Of a DNA stretch of 64,000 nucleotides, positions 7,964 through 17,260 are shown piece after piece. Position numbers and translations under genes: made by a program. Under the pieces are notes generated by a model, which worked only from the letters and a program-made list of their open reading frames with translations, made no database searches and had not been told where the DNA came from. Origin of the DNA: Gemmatimonadota bacterium (lineage in GTDB: Bacteria; Gemmatimonadota; Gemmatimonadetes; Gemmatimonadales; Gemmatimonadaceae); NCBI GenBank assembly GCA_016704465.1, contig JADJAD010000008.1:248001-312000 (forward strand). The letters run 5' to 3'. Position 1 is the stretch's first letter. The number at the start of each line of letters is the position of its first letter.

Positions 7964-9406
7964 ATGTCACCTCGTGCTGCGCAGCCATCGACGTCCACGA
8001 CTGCCGCGTCCCCGGCCACCCTTCCAATCATCTATCTCGGCCTGGATGTCCACAAGGACTCGATCACGATCGCGGTGCTGCCGGAGGCGGCCAAGACGCC
8101 GACCCGGCTCGACCGCCTGCCGAATGATCTCCCGAAGCTCAAACGCTGGCTGGACCGGCTCGCCAAGGAGGGGGAACTCCGCGCGTGCTACGAGGCGAGC
8201 GGCGCGGGGTACGTGCTGCATCGCGCGCTGCGCGAGTGGGGGTACGCGTGCGAGGTGATCGCGCCGTCCCTGATTCCGATGCGTCCTGGCGTGCAGCGGA
8301 AGCATGACAAACGAGACGCCGCCGATCTCGCGCGGTTCTATCGCGCCGGCGAGCTCGTGGTCGTGCGCATCCCGAGCGAGGCCGAGGAGCGGGTGCGCGA
8401 CGTCGTGCGCTGCCGGGAGACGTTCCAGCGCGAGATTCTGAAGTCGCGCCACTACATCCCCAAGTTTCTCGCGCGCCGCGGGTTCGTGTTCCGGGAGGGG
8501 GCGAACTGGTGCACCCCGCACCTGCGCTGGCTGCAGCACCTGACCACCGAGGCCTCGCCGCTCGCCCCGCACGATCGCTTGGTGTATCGCGAGTACCACA
8601 CGCTGCTGTTGTACAAACTGCAGCGACGCGAGGAACTCGATCGCCAGATCGAACAGCTGGCCTTGCTCCAGACGCTCGCCCCAATGGTCCGACGGCTGCA
8701 ATGTTTCCGCGGCATCTCCCTGCACTCGGCGATGGTGCTCGCCACCGAGATCGTGGATTGGCGACGGTTGGACCATCCACGGCAGCTCGCCTGTTACCTC
8801 GGCCTCATCTCCCGCGAAGACTCGAACGGCAATCGCACGCGGTTCGGCTCCATCACGAAAGCCGGGAACAGTCACTGCCGCCACGTGCTGGTGCAGGCGG
8901 CGTGGAGCTATCGGCATCGTCCGGCCACGAGCGTCGACCTCAAGCGACGACAGGCCGGGCAACCGCCGGCGGTGATCACGCATGCGTGGAAGGCTCAACA
9001 GCGGCTGCATCAGCGCTTCAATCACTTGTCGTATCGCAAGCGGCCACAGATTGCCGTGGTCGCCGTCGCGCGCGAGCTGATCGGCTTCTTGTGGGCGGTG
9101 CTGCGGGACGTCCCAACAGCCCCCGCGGTGGAAGCCCAAGCCGCGTCAGCGGACGCGTCGTGGTCCGGCGTGCGGCGGCGAGGCTCGATGTGCGAGCATG
9201 CTCGACGGCGTTATGGGGCCTGGGTCAGATGCAGCACCAGGATCCCCGAGCATAGAATGAGCCAGCTCCCGACGAATCCAATTCGTGCCGCACTGCCGAT
9301 CTCGGTCGGTAACCGGCGCATATCAGCAGGATACATCGTCGATGCTGCCTCCCGCCCACGTCGGACCACCACCATGTATCACGCAGGACGATGCTGCAAC
9401 CCGTGA
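7964..9406 (+). CDS. IS110-family transposase
   Basis: RNA-guided-type DEDD recombinase of the IS110 family. The N-terminal RuvC-like domain starts IIYLGLDVHKDSITIAVLP, then ACYEASGAGYVLHRAL and HDKRDAADLARFYRAGEL with the remaining acidic residues. The C-terminal Transposase_20 domain includes CFRGISLHSAMVLATEI, the ACYLGLISREDSNGNRTR segment and SITKAGNSHCRHVLVQAAW, where the conserved serine resides. The last about 90 residues after the AVVAVARELIGFLWAVLR helix look like read-through and are not family-typical. Frame intact. Element ends were not determined. Confidence 0.88.
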   Translation: MSPRAAQPSTSTTAASPATLPIIYLGLDVHKDSITIAVLPEAAKTPTRLDRLPNDLPKLKRWLDRLAKEGELRACYEASGAGYVLHRALREWGYACEVIAPSLIPMRPGVQRKHDKRDAADLARFYRAGELVVVRIPSEAEERVRDVVRCRETFQREILKSRHYIPKFLARRGFVFREGANWCTPHLRWLQHLTTEASPLAPHDRLVYREYHTLLLYKLQRREELDRQIEQLALLQTLAPMVRRLQCFRGISLHSAMVLATEIVDWRRLDHPRQLACYLGLISREDSNGNRTRFGSITKAGNSHCRHVLVQAAWSYRHRPATSVDLKRRQAGQPPAVITHAWKAQQRLHQRFNHLSYRKRPQIAVVAVARELIGFLWAVLRDVPTAPAVEAQAASADASWSGVRRRGSMCEHARRRYGAWVRCSTRIPEHRMSQLPTNPIRAALPISVGNRRISAGYIVDAASRPRRTTTMYHAGRCCNP

Positions 9407-9493
9407 CAACAGCCCAGTCATGTCAACGCTGGCTTCTGTTGCGAGCGGACCGCTCGATCTGTCGACTGGCGCTGATTGTCGGTCGCGCTCGTC

Positions 9494-9513
9494 AACAGCA
9501 AGCATCGTTAGGC
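9494..9513 (-). repeat. attC right-half remnant
   Basis: CAGCAAGCATCGTTAGGC ends in a GTTAGGC core at 9507-9513 and resembles the half-site at 6576-6595. No complementary left arm is present. Confidence 0.4.
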
Positions 9514-9619
9514 CCGCGAGGCCGGGTGTTGCGTCGGAATGGCCCATCGCGCAACGGCACGGTGATGGTCCGCACCCGAGTCGGGCGTATGCTCGACGCT
9601 CCCCGGTTCCGGAGCGCGC

Positions 9620-10560
9620 ATGCCCGACGCGGTGCCGGCGGCGCGCGGCGTCTACCAGCCCCGACGCCCGCGGGCTTCGGGGCTCTTTCGATTGGTGTGT
9701 CGAATTGCCTGCATCGGCTGGAGACGATCTACGACGATCGCTTCGCGCGCGAGTACGGCCCGTGGCGGCCCGTCGTCGCGCAGGTGGCGGACAGGTTCCT
9801 CGCCTGTGGCGTGCTCGAGCACGACTTCGCCCGCATCCGCTGCGATGCCTGCACGCACGAGTATTTGCTCGCGTTCTCCTGCAAGCGTCGCTACGTCTGT
9901 CCCAGTTGCCGCGCCAAGCGCCTCGCGATCTGGACGCAGTGGCTGGACACCACGCTCCTCGCGCCCGTGCCGCACCGGCAGGTGGTGCTCACTATCCCGA
10001 CGCGGCTCCGCGCCTACTGTCTGTACCGGCGCCGCCTGCTCGGCGAGATCGCCCGCGTCGCCGCCCGCACCGTCACCGCCGCCATTCGCACGCTGACTTG
10101 TGAGCCCGACCTTGCGGTCGGCATCGTGGCCTGCTTGCAGACGCACGGCTCGCGGGCCAACTGGCATCCGCACCTGCACCTCCTCGTCACCGACGGCGGC
10201 TTCCGGCCGGATGGGACGTTTGTCTCGTGGCCAGTGCATGACACCGCCCGGTTGACCGAGGCGTTCCGCCGCGCCGTGCTCCGGCTCTTCGTCCCGCCCC
10301 CTCTGCGCCGCCCGCCATCGTCTCCGCGCCACGACTCGCGCCGACCGAGGCCAGCCGCCGGGGGGCTACCCTGCTCCAGCAGATTTTCGAGGTCGACCCG
10401 CTCGCGTGCCCGACCTGCCATGGCCCCATGCGGGTCGTCGCGTTCATCACCCAGACCTCGGTGATCGACCGGATCCTCGCGCATCTCCGGACCCGCGCCG
10501 CGCGCGCGGCGTACGGCGGGCCGCGGAGCCCCCCATCGACGCGGGCCCCGACAAGCCGGG
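9620..10560 (+). pseudogene. IS91-family transposase, broken
   Basis: Pieces of a Y1/Y2 HUH transposase occur in three frames. The N-terminus MPDAVPAARGVYQPRRPRAS starts at 9620 and shifts frame near 9700. The middle carries the zinc-binding block (IRCDACTHEYLLAFSCKRRY, CPSCRAKRLAIW) and the HUH motif HPHLHLLVTDGGF. The frame is then lost near 10290, where the segment holding the catalytic tyrosine should be. A last fragment, IFEVDPLACPTCHGPMRVVA, then FITQTSVIDRILAHL, is the family's C-terminal zinc motif. An internal deletion plus two frameshifts make it inactive. Confidence 0.8.
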
Positions 10561-10815
10561 GCCCGCCACGCGTGCCGCGTGCCGCGCGCCGCCGCCCCGC
10601 CCACCTCCTGAGCACGGGCCCGTCGCCCCGCCACCACGCGGGAAGCTGTGGCGTGGGCGGCCGTCCCACCGGCGCGACAGATGGGTCTCCGTCGGCATCG
10701 CCCCCCACGCGGACGGCCGCTCGCACGTCGCGCACGGCGCCCGAGCGAGAGGGAGGGCACGGCGCCACCCGTCACGCGGCGCTGGCGAGATCGGCGATCG
10801 CGCCCTATGCTCGAC

Positions 10816-10953
10816 TTATAGTCGACCCACCCCGATTGAAATTCCTATCCCGAGGGTCAGGACGGTCGCGGCCAGCTTGATCGGCGCACTGAGCCAGTCG
10901 ACCCGGCCGGAGCGCTGGTGCACCACGCTGGTTCGCGCAGCCAGCTGTTTCAT
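10816..10953 (-). CDS. Possible small membrane peptide
   Basis: A 45-codon frame, MKQLAARTSVVHQRSGRVDW followed by a hydrophobic LAATVLTLGIGISIGVG segment. No clear ribosome-binding site is seen. It may be a real short membrane peptide or the end of something deleted. The rest of 10560-11062 shows no convincing gene. Confidence 0.3.
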   Translation of the reverse strand: MKQLAARTSVVHQRSGRVDWLSAPIKLAATVLTLGIGISIGVGRL

Positions 10954-11062
10954 GTCCGGTGGAAGGGGGAAGGCGCGGTTGGCGCTACGTCCCATAGTAG
11001 TCGGGCGACGTCCCGCGTGCGGACGCCCTCTCCCGCCCATCCGGTGGAGTTGCCTCCGGTGG

Positions 11063-12112
11063 CTACTTCGGTTGCTGTGGCAGCGCGATGTAGTCGGTCG
11101 GAATGTCACCCGTGAGCGACCGCAGCCACGTCACGATCGCCCCGAGCTGCGACGGACCCAACGTCTTCCCCAGCTGATGATACGCCATCAGGCGCACCGC
11201 TTCGTCGAGTGATGTCACCGAGCCATCGTGGAAGTAAGGGGCGGTCTTCTCGATGTTACGCAGCGACGGCACCTTGAACACGAAGAGATCCTTGGGATCC
11301 TTGGTGACCGCGAAGCGCCCGCTGTCGGCCTGCGACGGCCAGGCGTTGACCGCGCCGACCTTCTGGAAGGAGTTCCCGCCCAGGTACGGACCGTTGTGGC
11401 ACGACTGGCACCCCGCCGACAGGAAGGTGCGCAGTCCGCGCTGCTCGTCCGCGGTCAGCGCCGCCGAATCACCCTGGAGGAACGCATCCCAGCGAGATGG
11501 CGTGACCAGCCGTCGCTCGAAGGATCCGATCGCATGCCCGACGTTGTCATACGTCACGGGCTGCCGCTCCTCCGGAAAGGCCTTGAGAAATGCGGCGACA
11601 TACTCCGCCGAATTCCTCAGGTGCTCGAGCACGGCGGCCGAATCGAGCATCCCCATCTCGATCGGATTGAGGATCGGTCCCTTGGCCTGCGTCTCGACAT
11701 CCGCGGCCCGCCCGTCCCAGAATTGCGCGAGGTGGCCCGCTGCATTGTAGACGGTGGGCGCGTTGCGGTTTCCGGCCTTCCCTTCATGGCCGAAAGAGAC
11801 CGGGCGCCCATCCGCCCCCCATCCGTTCAGGGGGTGACAGGTGTTGCATGAAAGGTCGTGCCCCTGGGAGAGCACCGTTTCGTAGTAGAGCCGACGTCCG
11901 AGCGCGACCTTGCTGTCGGTCACCGGATGCTCGTCGGCCACCATCTCGGCGGGAAGCGTGGCGAACACGGCCAGTTCAGCGGGCGCTACTGCGGCCGACG
12001 AAATCGTGTCTGGCGCCGAGGAATCGGCGGGGCGGTTGGCCGCCTCGCGCGAGCAGGCGCCCGTGATCGCAATCCCCGCGAGCGCGATGGCGAAGCGTAG
12101 TGTCGTATGCAT
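11063..12112 (-). CDS. Diheme cytochrome c peroxidase / MauG-family lipoprotein (paralog)
   Basis: About 349 aa, closely similar along its length to the gene at 3982-5001. It has a signal peptide ending in a lipobox (IAITGACS), CNTCH as the first heme site, CQSCH as the second, then WDGRAADVETQAKGPILNP and a KVPSLRNIEKTAPYFHDGS tail. Predicted periplasmic, lipid-anchored H2O2 peroxidase. ATG 12112 is chosen for the signal peptide; the frame is open to 12166. The two paralogs lie in opposite orientation 6 kb apart with IS debris between, which suggests duplication with inversion. Confidence 0.88.
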   Translation of the reverse strand: MHTTLRFAIALAGIAITGACSREAANRPADSSAPDTISSAAVAPAELAVFATLPAEMVADEHPVTDSKVALGRRLYYETVLSQGHDLSCNTCHPLNGWGADGRPVSFGHEGKAGNRNAPTVYNAAGHLAQFWDGRAADVETQAKGPILNPIEMGMLDSAAVLEHLRNSAEYVAAFLKAFPEERQPVTYDNVGHAIGSFERRLVTPSRWDAFLQGDSAALTADEQRGLRTFLSAGCQSCHNGPYLGGNSFQKVGAVNAWPSQADSGRFAVTKDPKDLFVFKVPSLRNIEKTAPYFHDGSVTSLDEAVRLMAYHQLGKTLGPSQLGAIVTWLRSLTGDIPTDYIALPQQPK

Positions 12113-12477
12113 GGAATGACCCTCGATGTAGCGGCGGAATCCGTCGCGCGACGTGGCGCAGAACACGCCGGGCCGGCGTCATTCGCCGCCGATATGGACA
12201 TTGTACGACGATATCGCCCGTGTGTCTGTCGGAGTATTCCCGAGCCGGCGTCGCGAGAAACGCCGCCAGGCACCCTGCATTCGGGCTGCTGGTTGCCTGC
12301 CATCTTCCGTACCTGATTGTCGAGCGAGTCGGCGACGATGCATCTCTCAGGGCTGCACTCTCCGTCATCTGCAAGTAGCGCCACGGCGAGCGCCGGCGAG
12401 CAGGGAACACCCCAGGACGACACGGGCCCGTTCGCTTCCCGAACCAGTCGGGACGCGCCACGGCGTCGTTCGCAGGG
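12113..12477. other. Intergenic, no gene seen
   Basis: About 365 bases between the peroxidase and the SDR gene. It presumably holds the peroxidase promoter. No reading frame on either strand looks protein-like and no hairpin stands out. Confidence 0.5.
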
Positions 12478-13257
12478 TCAGCGATAGACGAGTCCACCGT
12501 CAATGATGATGGCCTGTCCGGTGACGTAATCCGAATCGGGACCGGCGAGGTAGGCAACCAGCGCAGCAACATCGTCAGCCGTCTCCGCCCGTCCCAGTGC
12601 GATTCCCTCGACATACTTCTTGTAGGTCGCGCCGACTGGTGCGCCGGTCAGCTTGGAAAAGCGCTCATCGATTGTCACCCACATGTCGGTGCCGACAATG
12701 CCAGGGCAGTACGCGTTCACGGTGATGCCATCGCTGGCATATTCCTTGGCCGCGGCCTGCGTCAGCCCTCGTATCGCGAACTTGGTGGCCGAATAGACGC
12801 CAAGCATGGCAAAGCCGTCATGCCCGGCCACGGACGAGGCATTGATGATCTTGCCCTTGTGGCCGAGCGCCTTGAACTTGGCTGCCGCCGCCTGAATACC
12901 CCATAACACTCCCTCGATATTGATCCTGAGAATCGTCGTGACCTCCTCAGGCGTCACCTCGGCAATGGGATTGACCTGCGCGATGCCGGCATTGTTGACC
13001 ATGACATGGAACCCGCCAAGCGCCTTCTCGGCATGATCGATGGCGGCATACACCGCATCGCGATTGCTGACATCGGCCTTGAACGTCGTCGCGTTGCGGC
13101 CGAGCGCCGTGATTTCGGCGGCTACGGATGCCATCTTCTCGACGTGGATATCGACGATCGCGACATCGGCACCCTCCCTCGCAAGGCGGAGTGCGATGCC
13201 GCGACCAATGCCTTGGCCCGATCCGGTTACCAGCGCCACCTTTCCGTTGAGTGTCAT
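12478..13257 (-). CDS. Short-chain dehydrogenase/reductase, acetoin reductase-like
   Basis: About 259 aa classical SDR that should use NAD(P)H. The Rossmann TGSGQGIGRGIALRLA motif is near the N-terminus, VNNAGIAQVNPIAEVTPEE in the middle, the catalytic Ser in INASSVAGHDGF, then YSATKFAIRGL with the Tyr and Lys, and CPGIVGTDMW. The C-terminus GPDSDYVTGQAIIIDGGLVY is typical of diacetyl/acetoin reductases (BudC/ButA type). The sub-family is likely but substrate assignment is an inference. ATG 13257 has AAGGAGA at good spacing. It stands alone on the minus strand. Confidence 0.85.
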   Translation of the reverse strand: MTLNGKVALVTGSGQGIGRGIALRLAREGADVAIVDIHVEKMASVAAEITALGRNATTFKADVSNRDAVYAAIDHAEKALGGFHVMVNNAGIAQVNPIAEVTPEEVTTILRINIEGVLWGIQAAAAKFKALGHKGKIINASSVAGHDGFAMLGVYSATKFAIRGLTQAAAKEYASDGITVNAYCPGIVGTDMWVTIDERFSKLTGAPVGATYKKYVEGIALGRAETADDVAALVAYLAGPDSDYVTGQAIIIDGGLVYR

Positions 13258-13784
13258 TGCTTGTCTCCTTGTTGTCGGGACCAAGAGGGAATCGGGCGGC
13301 CAGGGGGGCCCCTATCGTGCGCGACAGGTGGTCAGCGCACTGACGACCGCGACTCACGGTCGGCCGTCACTTGCTCGTGAGAACTACTTGCGCACCGTCC
13401 GACTGGCCCTGACGCAATTGCGTGAGGGCCTCCACGGCACCAGCACGCGCTGGTTTGTCCTGGCGTCGGGCGCCGCAGAACGTTGGCCGCGATTGCGGCG
13501 AATGCCCCATCTATCAGGCCCGTCGGGTTGGCCAATGACCTGACCACCCGCGCTTTCCCGAGAATGCCATGCGGTTGACCCGTTGCGGTAGAGCGCTACT
13601 CCCGGTGTGAGGGGATGAAACCCCGATTCCGCGACAGCCCCGCCGCGCTTCCAGCGCGGGCGGGCCGATGGAGGCGAGGAATTCTGTGGCTCCGACACCG
13701 CGAGGTGCGGGATCCAATCGGTCCCGCACCTCGCGTCCTGAGCTGGTGTCGCTGTTCGGCCGTGGTGAGGCCGAGGACTCGACG
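13258..13784. other. Intergenic with one strong hairpin
   Basis: About 527 bases between the SDR promoter side and the end of the peroxiredoxin gene. Besides the hairpin at 13701-13733 I see no gene; short frames here lack protein character. Confidence 0.45.
13701..13733 (-). terminator. Hairpin downstream of the selenoperoxiredoxin
   Basis: CGAGGTGCGGGA pairs with TCCCGCACCTCG across a nine-base loop, a perfect 12-bp stem about 50 bases after the peroxiredoxin stop. No T-run follows on the minus strand, so it is terminator-like but not canonical. Confidence 0.45.
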
Positions 13785-14387
13785 CTACTTCTTGGGCTTC
13801 CAGACCTTCCAGACGTTACCGACGAGGTCGGGGCCGGGCCTGAGCACCGGATCGCCGGGCATCCAGCCGGCGGGGGTAGCCTCGGCGCCCTTGCTGTCGC
13901 GGACAACCTGGAAGGCCTGAAGTTGACGGATGGTCTCGGCGATGCGACGACCGACGGGCGGAGTCATGACCTCCATGGCCTGGATCACGCCATCGGGATC
14001 GATGATGAAGCGGCCTCGTAGTTCGATGCCCTGACTTTCGTCCCACACGCCGTAGGCGCGACCAATGTTTCCGGCCTGGTCGGACAGCATGTGGAAGGGG
14101 ATGCCGCCGTCGACCATCCGGACCAGTTCGTGGTCATTCCACATCTTGTGGACGAAGTGACTGTCGACACTGACCGAGAGGACTTCGACGCCGAGTTGCT
14201 GGAGTTCCTTGTACATGTCGGCGACCGCCGACAATTCGGTCGCTCAAACGAAGGTGAAGTCCCCCGGGTAGAAGCACAGGAGGATCCACTTGCCGACGTG
14301 ATCGGAGAGTTGAACGTTCTTGAACGTCCCTCTGAAGTAGGCGGGAGCGTTGAAGTCTGGGGCTGGTCGTCCGACGCGCGCGGTCAT
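13785..14387 (-). CDS. Selenocysteine-containing peroxiredoxin (UGA-encoded peroxidatic residue)
   Basis: Thiol/selenol peroxidase of the AhpC/Prx family, predicted 200 aa. It reads from ATG 14387 (GGAGGAG just upstream) through an in-frame TGA at 14244-14246 to the stop at 13785. The TGA is codon 48, exactly the peroxidatic position of the PxxxTxxC motif: FYPGDFTFV-U-ATELSAV. Both flanks are in the same frame and are normal Prx sequence: RPAPDFNAPAYF before, SVDSHFVHKMWNDHE, PFHMLSDQAGNIGRAYGV and GRFIIDPDGVIQA after. A bacterial SECIS hairpin starts 10 bases after the UGA. The usual resolving-Cys site is threonine (TPAGWMPGDP), so a partner thiol is needed. A substitution error in a Cys codon would not create the SECIS. 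selA/B/C/D are not in this window. Confidence 0.9.
14216..14233 (-). promoter_or_regulatory. Bacterial SECIS element
   Basis: On the mRNA, UGUCGGC-GGUC-GCCGACA forms a perfect 7-bp stem closed by a GGUC tetraloop. It starts 10 nt after the UGA, so the loop begins 18 nt after it. The E. coli fdhF SECIS has the same GGUC loop core at almost the same distance, and SelB binds that loop. The hairpin also codes for SAVAD. Confidence 0.85.
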
Positions 14388-14808
14388 CGGCTCCTCCATG
14401 GGGCTGTGGCTGAACGAGTTGCGTTCGGCGGTTTGGGGCGGCGGTGCGCCCAGGATGGCCCCGGTGACGCGGGCGCATCCTTTCGGTTCGTCAGGCATAC
14501 GGACTCCCTCTGTTGGTTCCTATGGTTCCTGGATGATACGCGTCGGACCGGACCATGACAACGAAAGCCACTGCAGCAGGGGTGTGCGAATGTATGCACG
14601 CGCCGGCAATCGAAGCTTGACTGCCGGTCGATGTCGCGATGAAGGAGTTTCGATGCATCCCGATGGGCTGTCGCGGCCACTGGCGTCGCAGCGACCCCTT
14701 GAACGGTTCAGGCCGGCCATCGCCGCAACATGCGGCACTTGCAGCCATGTGCGTGGATGCAGAAGTACTCGGGTCTCGGCGACTACGTGTCTGGACAACC
14801 GTAGAACT
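14388..14808. other. Intergenic, presumed promoter region of the selenoperoxiredoxin
   Basis: About 421 bases between the Prx start and the flavoprotein stop. The open frame continues to 14498 without a better start. No other gene, repeat or riboswitch-like structure was recognised. Confidence 0.4.
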
Positions 14809-16578
14809 TCACGCGGCAGGCCATGCGTCGAAGGCCTGCTTCTCCAGGCGCATCTGCCCTTGCTCGTCCTTGTCGATGTTGATCCAGGCTCGCCAGTTCT
14901 CGTCATCCATCTGCGGGTAGTCCAATCGATAGTGGCTGCACCGGCTTTCCGTGCGCATGATCGACGCCTTGAGCTTCATCTCGGCGCTGACGATCATGTT
15001 GGCGGTCTCATGCGCCAAGCGCAGCTCATGCATATCGGCAGCGCGAAGCATCGGCATGTGGTGGTCGCGCAGTTCTTCGATGTACGCGAGCGCCGCCCTC
15101 AACATGCTCTCCTTCTTGATGTAGAGCACGAAGTTGGGGATCATGATGCCTTGCAGCGTCTGCGTCACCCACGCCGGTCCATATCCGGCCTCCCTTCTCA
15201 GCGGAGCCAGGATCTCCCCCTCTATCGACGTCAGCACATCCTCGGGAACTGCCTGAAGCTCGACGCCCTGCGAGTACCTTGCAGCCGCCTCGCCGGCAAC
15301 GGCGCCCTGAACCGCCGAACCCGCGAGCGACGAACCGACCTGCGTGTAGATCGCTCCGCACATGTACGATCCCAACGCATCGCCCGCCGCAAACAACCCA
15401 GGCACGTTGGATTCGCACTGGTCGTTGATCGGTACCAGGCCTTCGGATTTGTGGATCGCCATCCCGGCGGAGGCGCCTCCCATTGCGTCGCCTCCCATGC
15501 CGGGCGCCCCTCCGCCGAGGCCCGGACCGCCGCCACCGTTCGCGTCGCCTTTCCGTGCGGGTGGCCCTCCACCCGCGCCCGGACCACCGCCACTCTGCGG
15601 ACGCTCGCGTCCCGCCGGAGCCTCCGAAGGGCGCTGTACATCGGCGAACTCCGCCGGTCTGAATGGCTCGCCGTCGATGCTCGATGCCGGACCCATTTCG
15701 ATCGGAGAACCCTGCATGTACGCGAGGTAGTTCACCTCGACGCCCAGGTCGTGGCGTACGCCGACACCCTCGGTCGATGGCCGCTGGTCGAACATGTCGC
15801 CCCAGCCATCGTAGGTGGCAGCAGGGTTCTTCGCCCGACCAATGTGCCCGTCATTCCACTCCTTGCCCGTCACCTTGGCCCCGATGTTGTAGGCCATGAT
15901 GGTTCCATCGTGCGTGAGGTCGCACACCGGAAACCCGTTAGGCTTGAAGGCGCCGGCGCCAGTACACAGGATCACGCTCTTTGCACGGAAGGTGACCGTT
16001 GCCTCGGCGTCCAGTCGAAAGCCCGCTGCGCCAGCGACCCGACGGCCCTCCTTGAACAGATGCGTGATCACGACCCGCTCGATGACGGGAATGCTGCGCG
16101 CATCGACGGGTCTCCTGAACGCCTTGTTGTAGAGATTGCTGTCGAAGAACCCCCATTCCCTCAGCTCCGCGGCGCGGGCCAGCGAGTGCTCCGCTGTTTG
16201 CCTGGTGTAGACCGGGTTGTTGGTGCCAAGGGCCGAGCGCGAAACGGTGTAAGTGTACTCATCGAGCGTCATCGTCTCCGTTGCTGGATCGAAGACGAAG
16301 AAGCCCTTCGCGAACGGCGTGAGCCCGGAGGAGCCAAGCCGTCCCTTAGAGACCATCATCACGCTGGCGCCGGCATCGTGAGCCTTGACCGCGGCGAAGA
16401 GTCCGGCCATTCCACCGCCGATCACCAGGACGTCGCACTGGTGCGTGCTGCTCGAGATCGCGTCGGTGTCGATCCTCGTCACGTTTCGTGAGTAGACCGC
16501 GGCCAGCGCCAGCATCCCGGCAGCGCCGCCGCCGTAGGCCAGGAACTCGCGGCGCGTCAATTCGTCTGACTTGCTCAT
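14809..16578 (-). CDS. TAT-exported FAD flavoprotein of the fumarate reductase/SdhA family
   Basis: 589 aa. The N-terminus has a twin-arginine signal (TRREFLAYGGGAAGMLALAA), so it is likely folded before export. The FAD Rossmann motif VLVIGGGMAGLFAAVKAHDA follows at about residue 50, then SKGRLGSSGLTPFAKG, CTGAGAFKPNGFPVCDLTHDG and the second FAD-site block VPGLFAAGDALGSYM. The C-terminus has the ESRCSHYRLDYPQMDDENW segment typical of FrdA/AprA-like proteins. An unusual Gly/Pro-rich low-complexity insert lies near residues 325-375. ATG 16578 overlaps the upstream stop by four bases. Last gene of a three-gene operon; electrons would come from the membrane and ferredoxin partners. The organic acceptor is unknown. 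Confidence 0.8.
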   Translation of the reverse strand: MSKSDELTRREFLAYGGGAAGMLALAAVYSRNVTRIDTDAISSSTHQCDVLVIGGGMAGLFAAVKAHDAGASVMMVSKGRLGSSGLTPFAKGFFVFDPATETMTLDEYTYTVSRSALGTNNPVYTRQTAEHSLARAAELREWGFFDSNLYNKAFRRPVDARSIPVIERVVITHLFKEGRRVAGAAGFRLDAEATVTFRAKSVILCTGAGAFKPNGFPVCDLTHDGTIMAYNIGAKVTGKEWNDGHIGRAKNPAATYDGWGDMFDQRPSTEGVGVRHDLGVEVNYLAYMQGSPIEMGPASSIDGEPFRPAEFADVQRPSEAPAGRERPQSGGGPGAGGGPPARKGDANGGGGPGLGGGAPGMGGDAMGGASAGMAIHKSEGLVPINDQCESNVPGLFAAGDALGSYMCGAIYTQVGSSLAGSAVQGAVAGEAAARYSQGVELQAVPEDVLTSIEGEILAPLRREAGYGPAWVTQTLQGIMIPNFVLYIKKESMLRAALAYIEELRDHHMPMLRAADMHELRLAHETANMIVSAEMKLKASIMRTESRCSHYRLDYPQMDDENWRAWINIDKDEQGQMRLEKQAFDAWPAA

Positions 16579-17258
16579 CGAGCCTGCTCCCGCACGTTCG
16601 GTGCCGAGGGCGGCTCGGGTGCCCCAGCTCGCTGCGGGAAATACATCCGGAGCAGCATCGCCACCCCAACCACCGACACGACGATCAGCATGGTGGCCAT
16701 CGGCGTGTCAGTGTGGCGCCCGAGCGAGATCGCGTGCAGGAGCGCGAATGTGGTCAATGCGATGCTCAACATCCCGTGGAAATGTCGCCAGCGCGGGTAC
16801 TTGGTGTGCAGGGCCTTGATCAGCCGAATGCGAAAGATCGCGGTCACCGTCAAGACAAGCAGCAGGACCCAGGCAGCCAGGCCCAGGGCGATTCCCGTGC
16901 TGGAGTATGTCGTCAGCATCATCGTCATGGCATCCCACGGTTCGATGCCCGCCTCGAAGAATCGAGGGACCACGACGAGGAACGGATGCAGGAGGAGCCA
17001 CGACACGGCGAAGTTCGCAATGACTGCATGGACCGTCCGGATGCGCCGCAGGTTGTAGAGTTCGATGACGCCCATGTTGGAGCGCGCCAGGAAGAACTGC
17101 CCCAACATCAGCGAAAGCGCCACGAGCGTGAGAAGCGAGATCGCCTCCTTCAGGACGGAGCGTCGCGGAAAATCTCCCAGTGCGTAGAACAGGATCGGCA
17201 GGGCCACGAAGACGACGAGCGCCGCGATGGCGATGAGCTTCTTGAGATCCGGTTTCAC
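16575..17258 (-). CDS. Ferric-reductase-like transmembrane protein
   Basis: About 227 aa, six hydrophobic spans beginning LIAIAALVVFVALPILFYAL. The middle carries ferric-reductase-like (PF01794 type) heme ligand candidates: RTVHAVIANFAVSWLLLHPF and WRHFHGMLSIALTTFALLHA, with paired His in two helices. Predicted b-type heme membrane protein passing electrons between the ferredoxin and the exported flavoprotein. GTG 17258 is chosen: it follows the ferredoxin stop by two bases and has GGGGG upstream; the frame is open further but only antisense to the ferredoxin frame. Middle gene of the operon. Confidence 0.75.
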   Translation of the reverse strand: MKPDLKKLIAIAALVVFVALPILFYALGDFPRRSVLKEAISLLTLVALSLMLGQFFLARSNMGVIELYNLRRIRTVHAVIANFAVSWLLLHPFLVVVPRFFEAGIEPWDAMTMMLTTYSSTGIALGLAAWVLLLVLTVTAIFRIRLIKALHTKYPRWRHFHGMLSIALTTFALLHAISLGRHTDTPMATMLIVVSVVGVAMLLRMYFPQRAGAPEPPSAPNVREQAR

Positions 17259-17260
17259 GG

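Noticed and set aside
14244..14246. Nonsense mutation making the peroxiredoxin a pseudogene.
   Set aside because: The TGA is exactly at the catalytic Cys position, both sides keep frame and conservation, and a SECIS hairpin with the correct loop and spacing follows.
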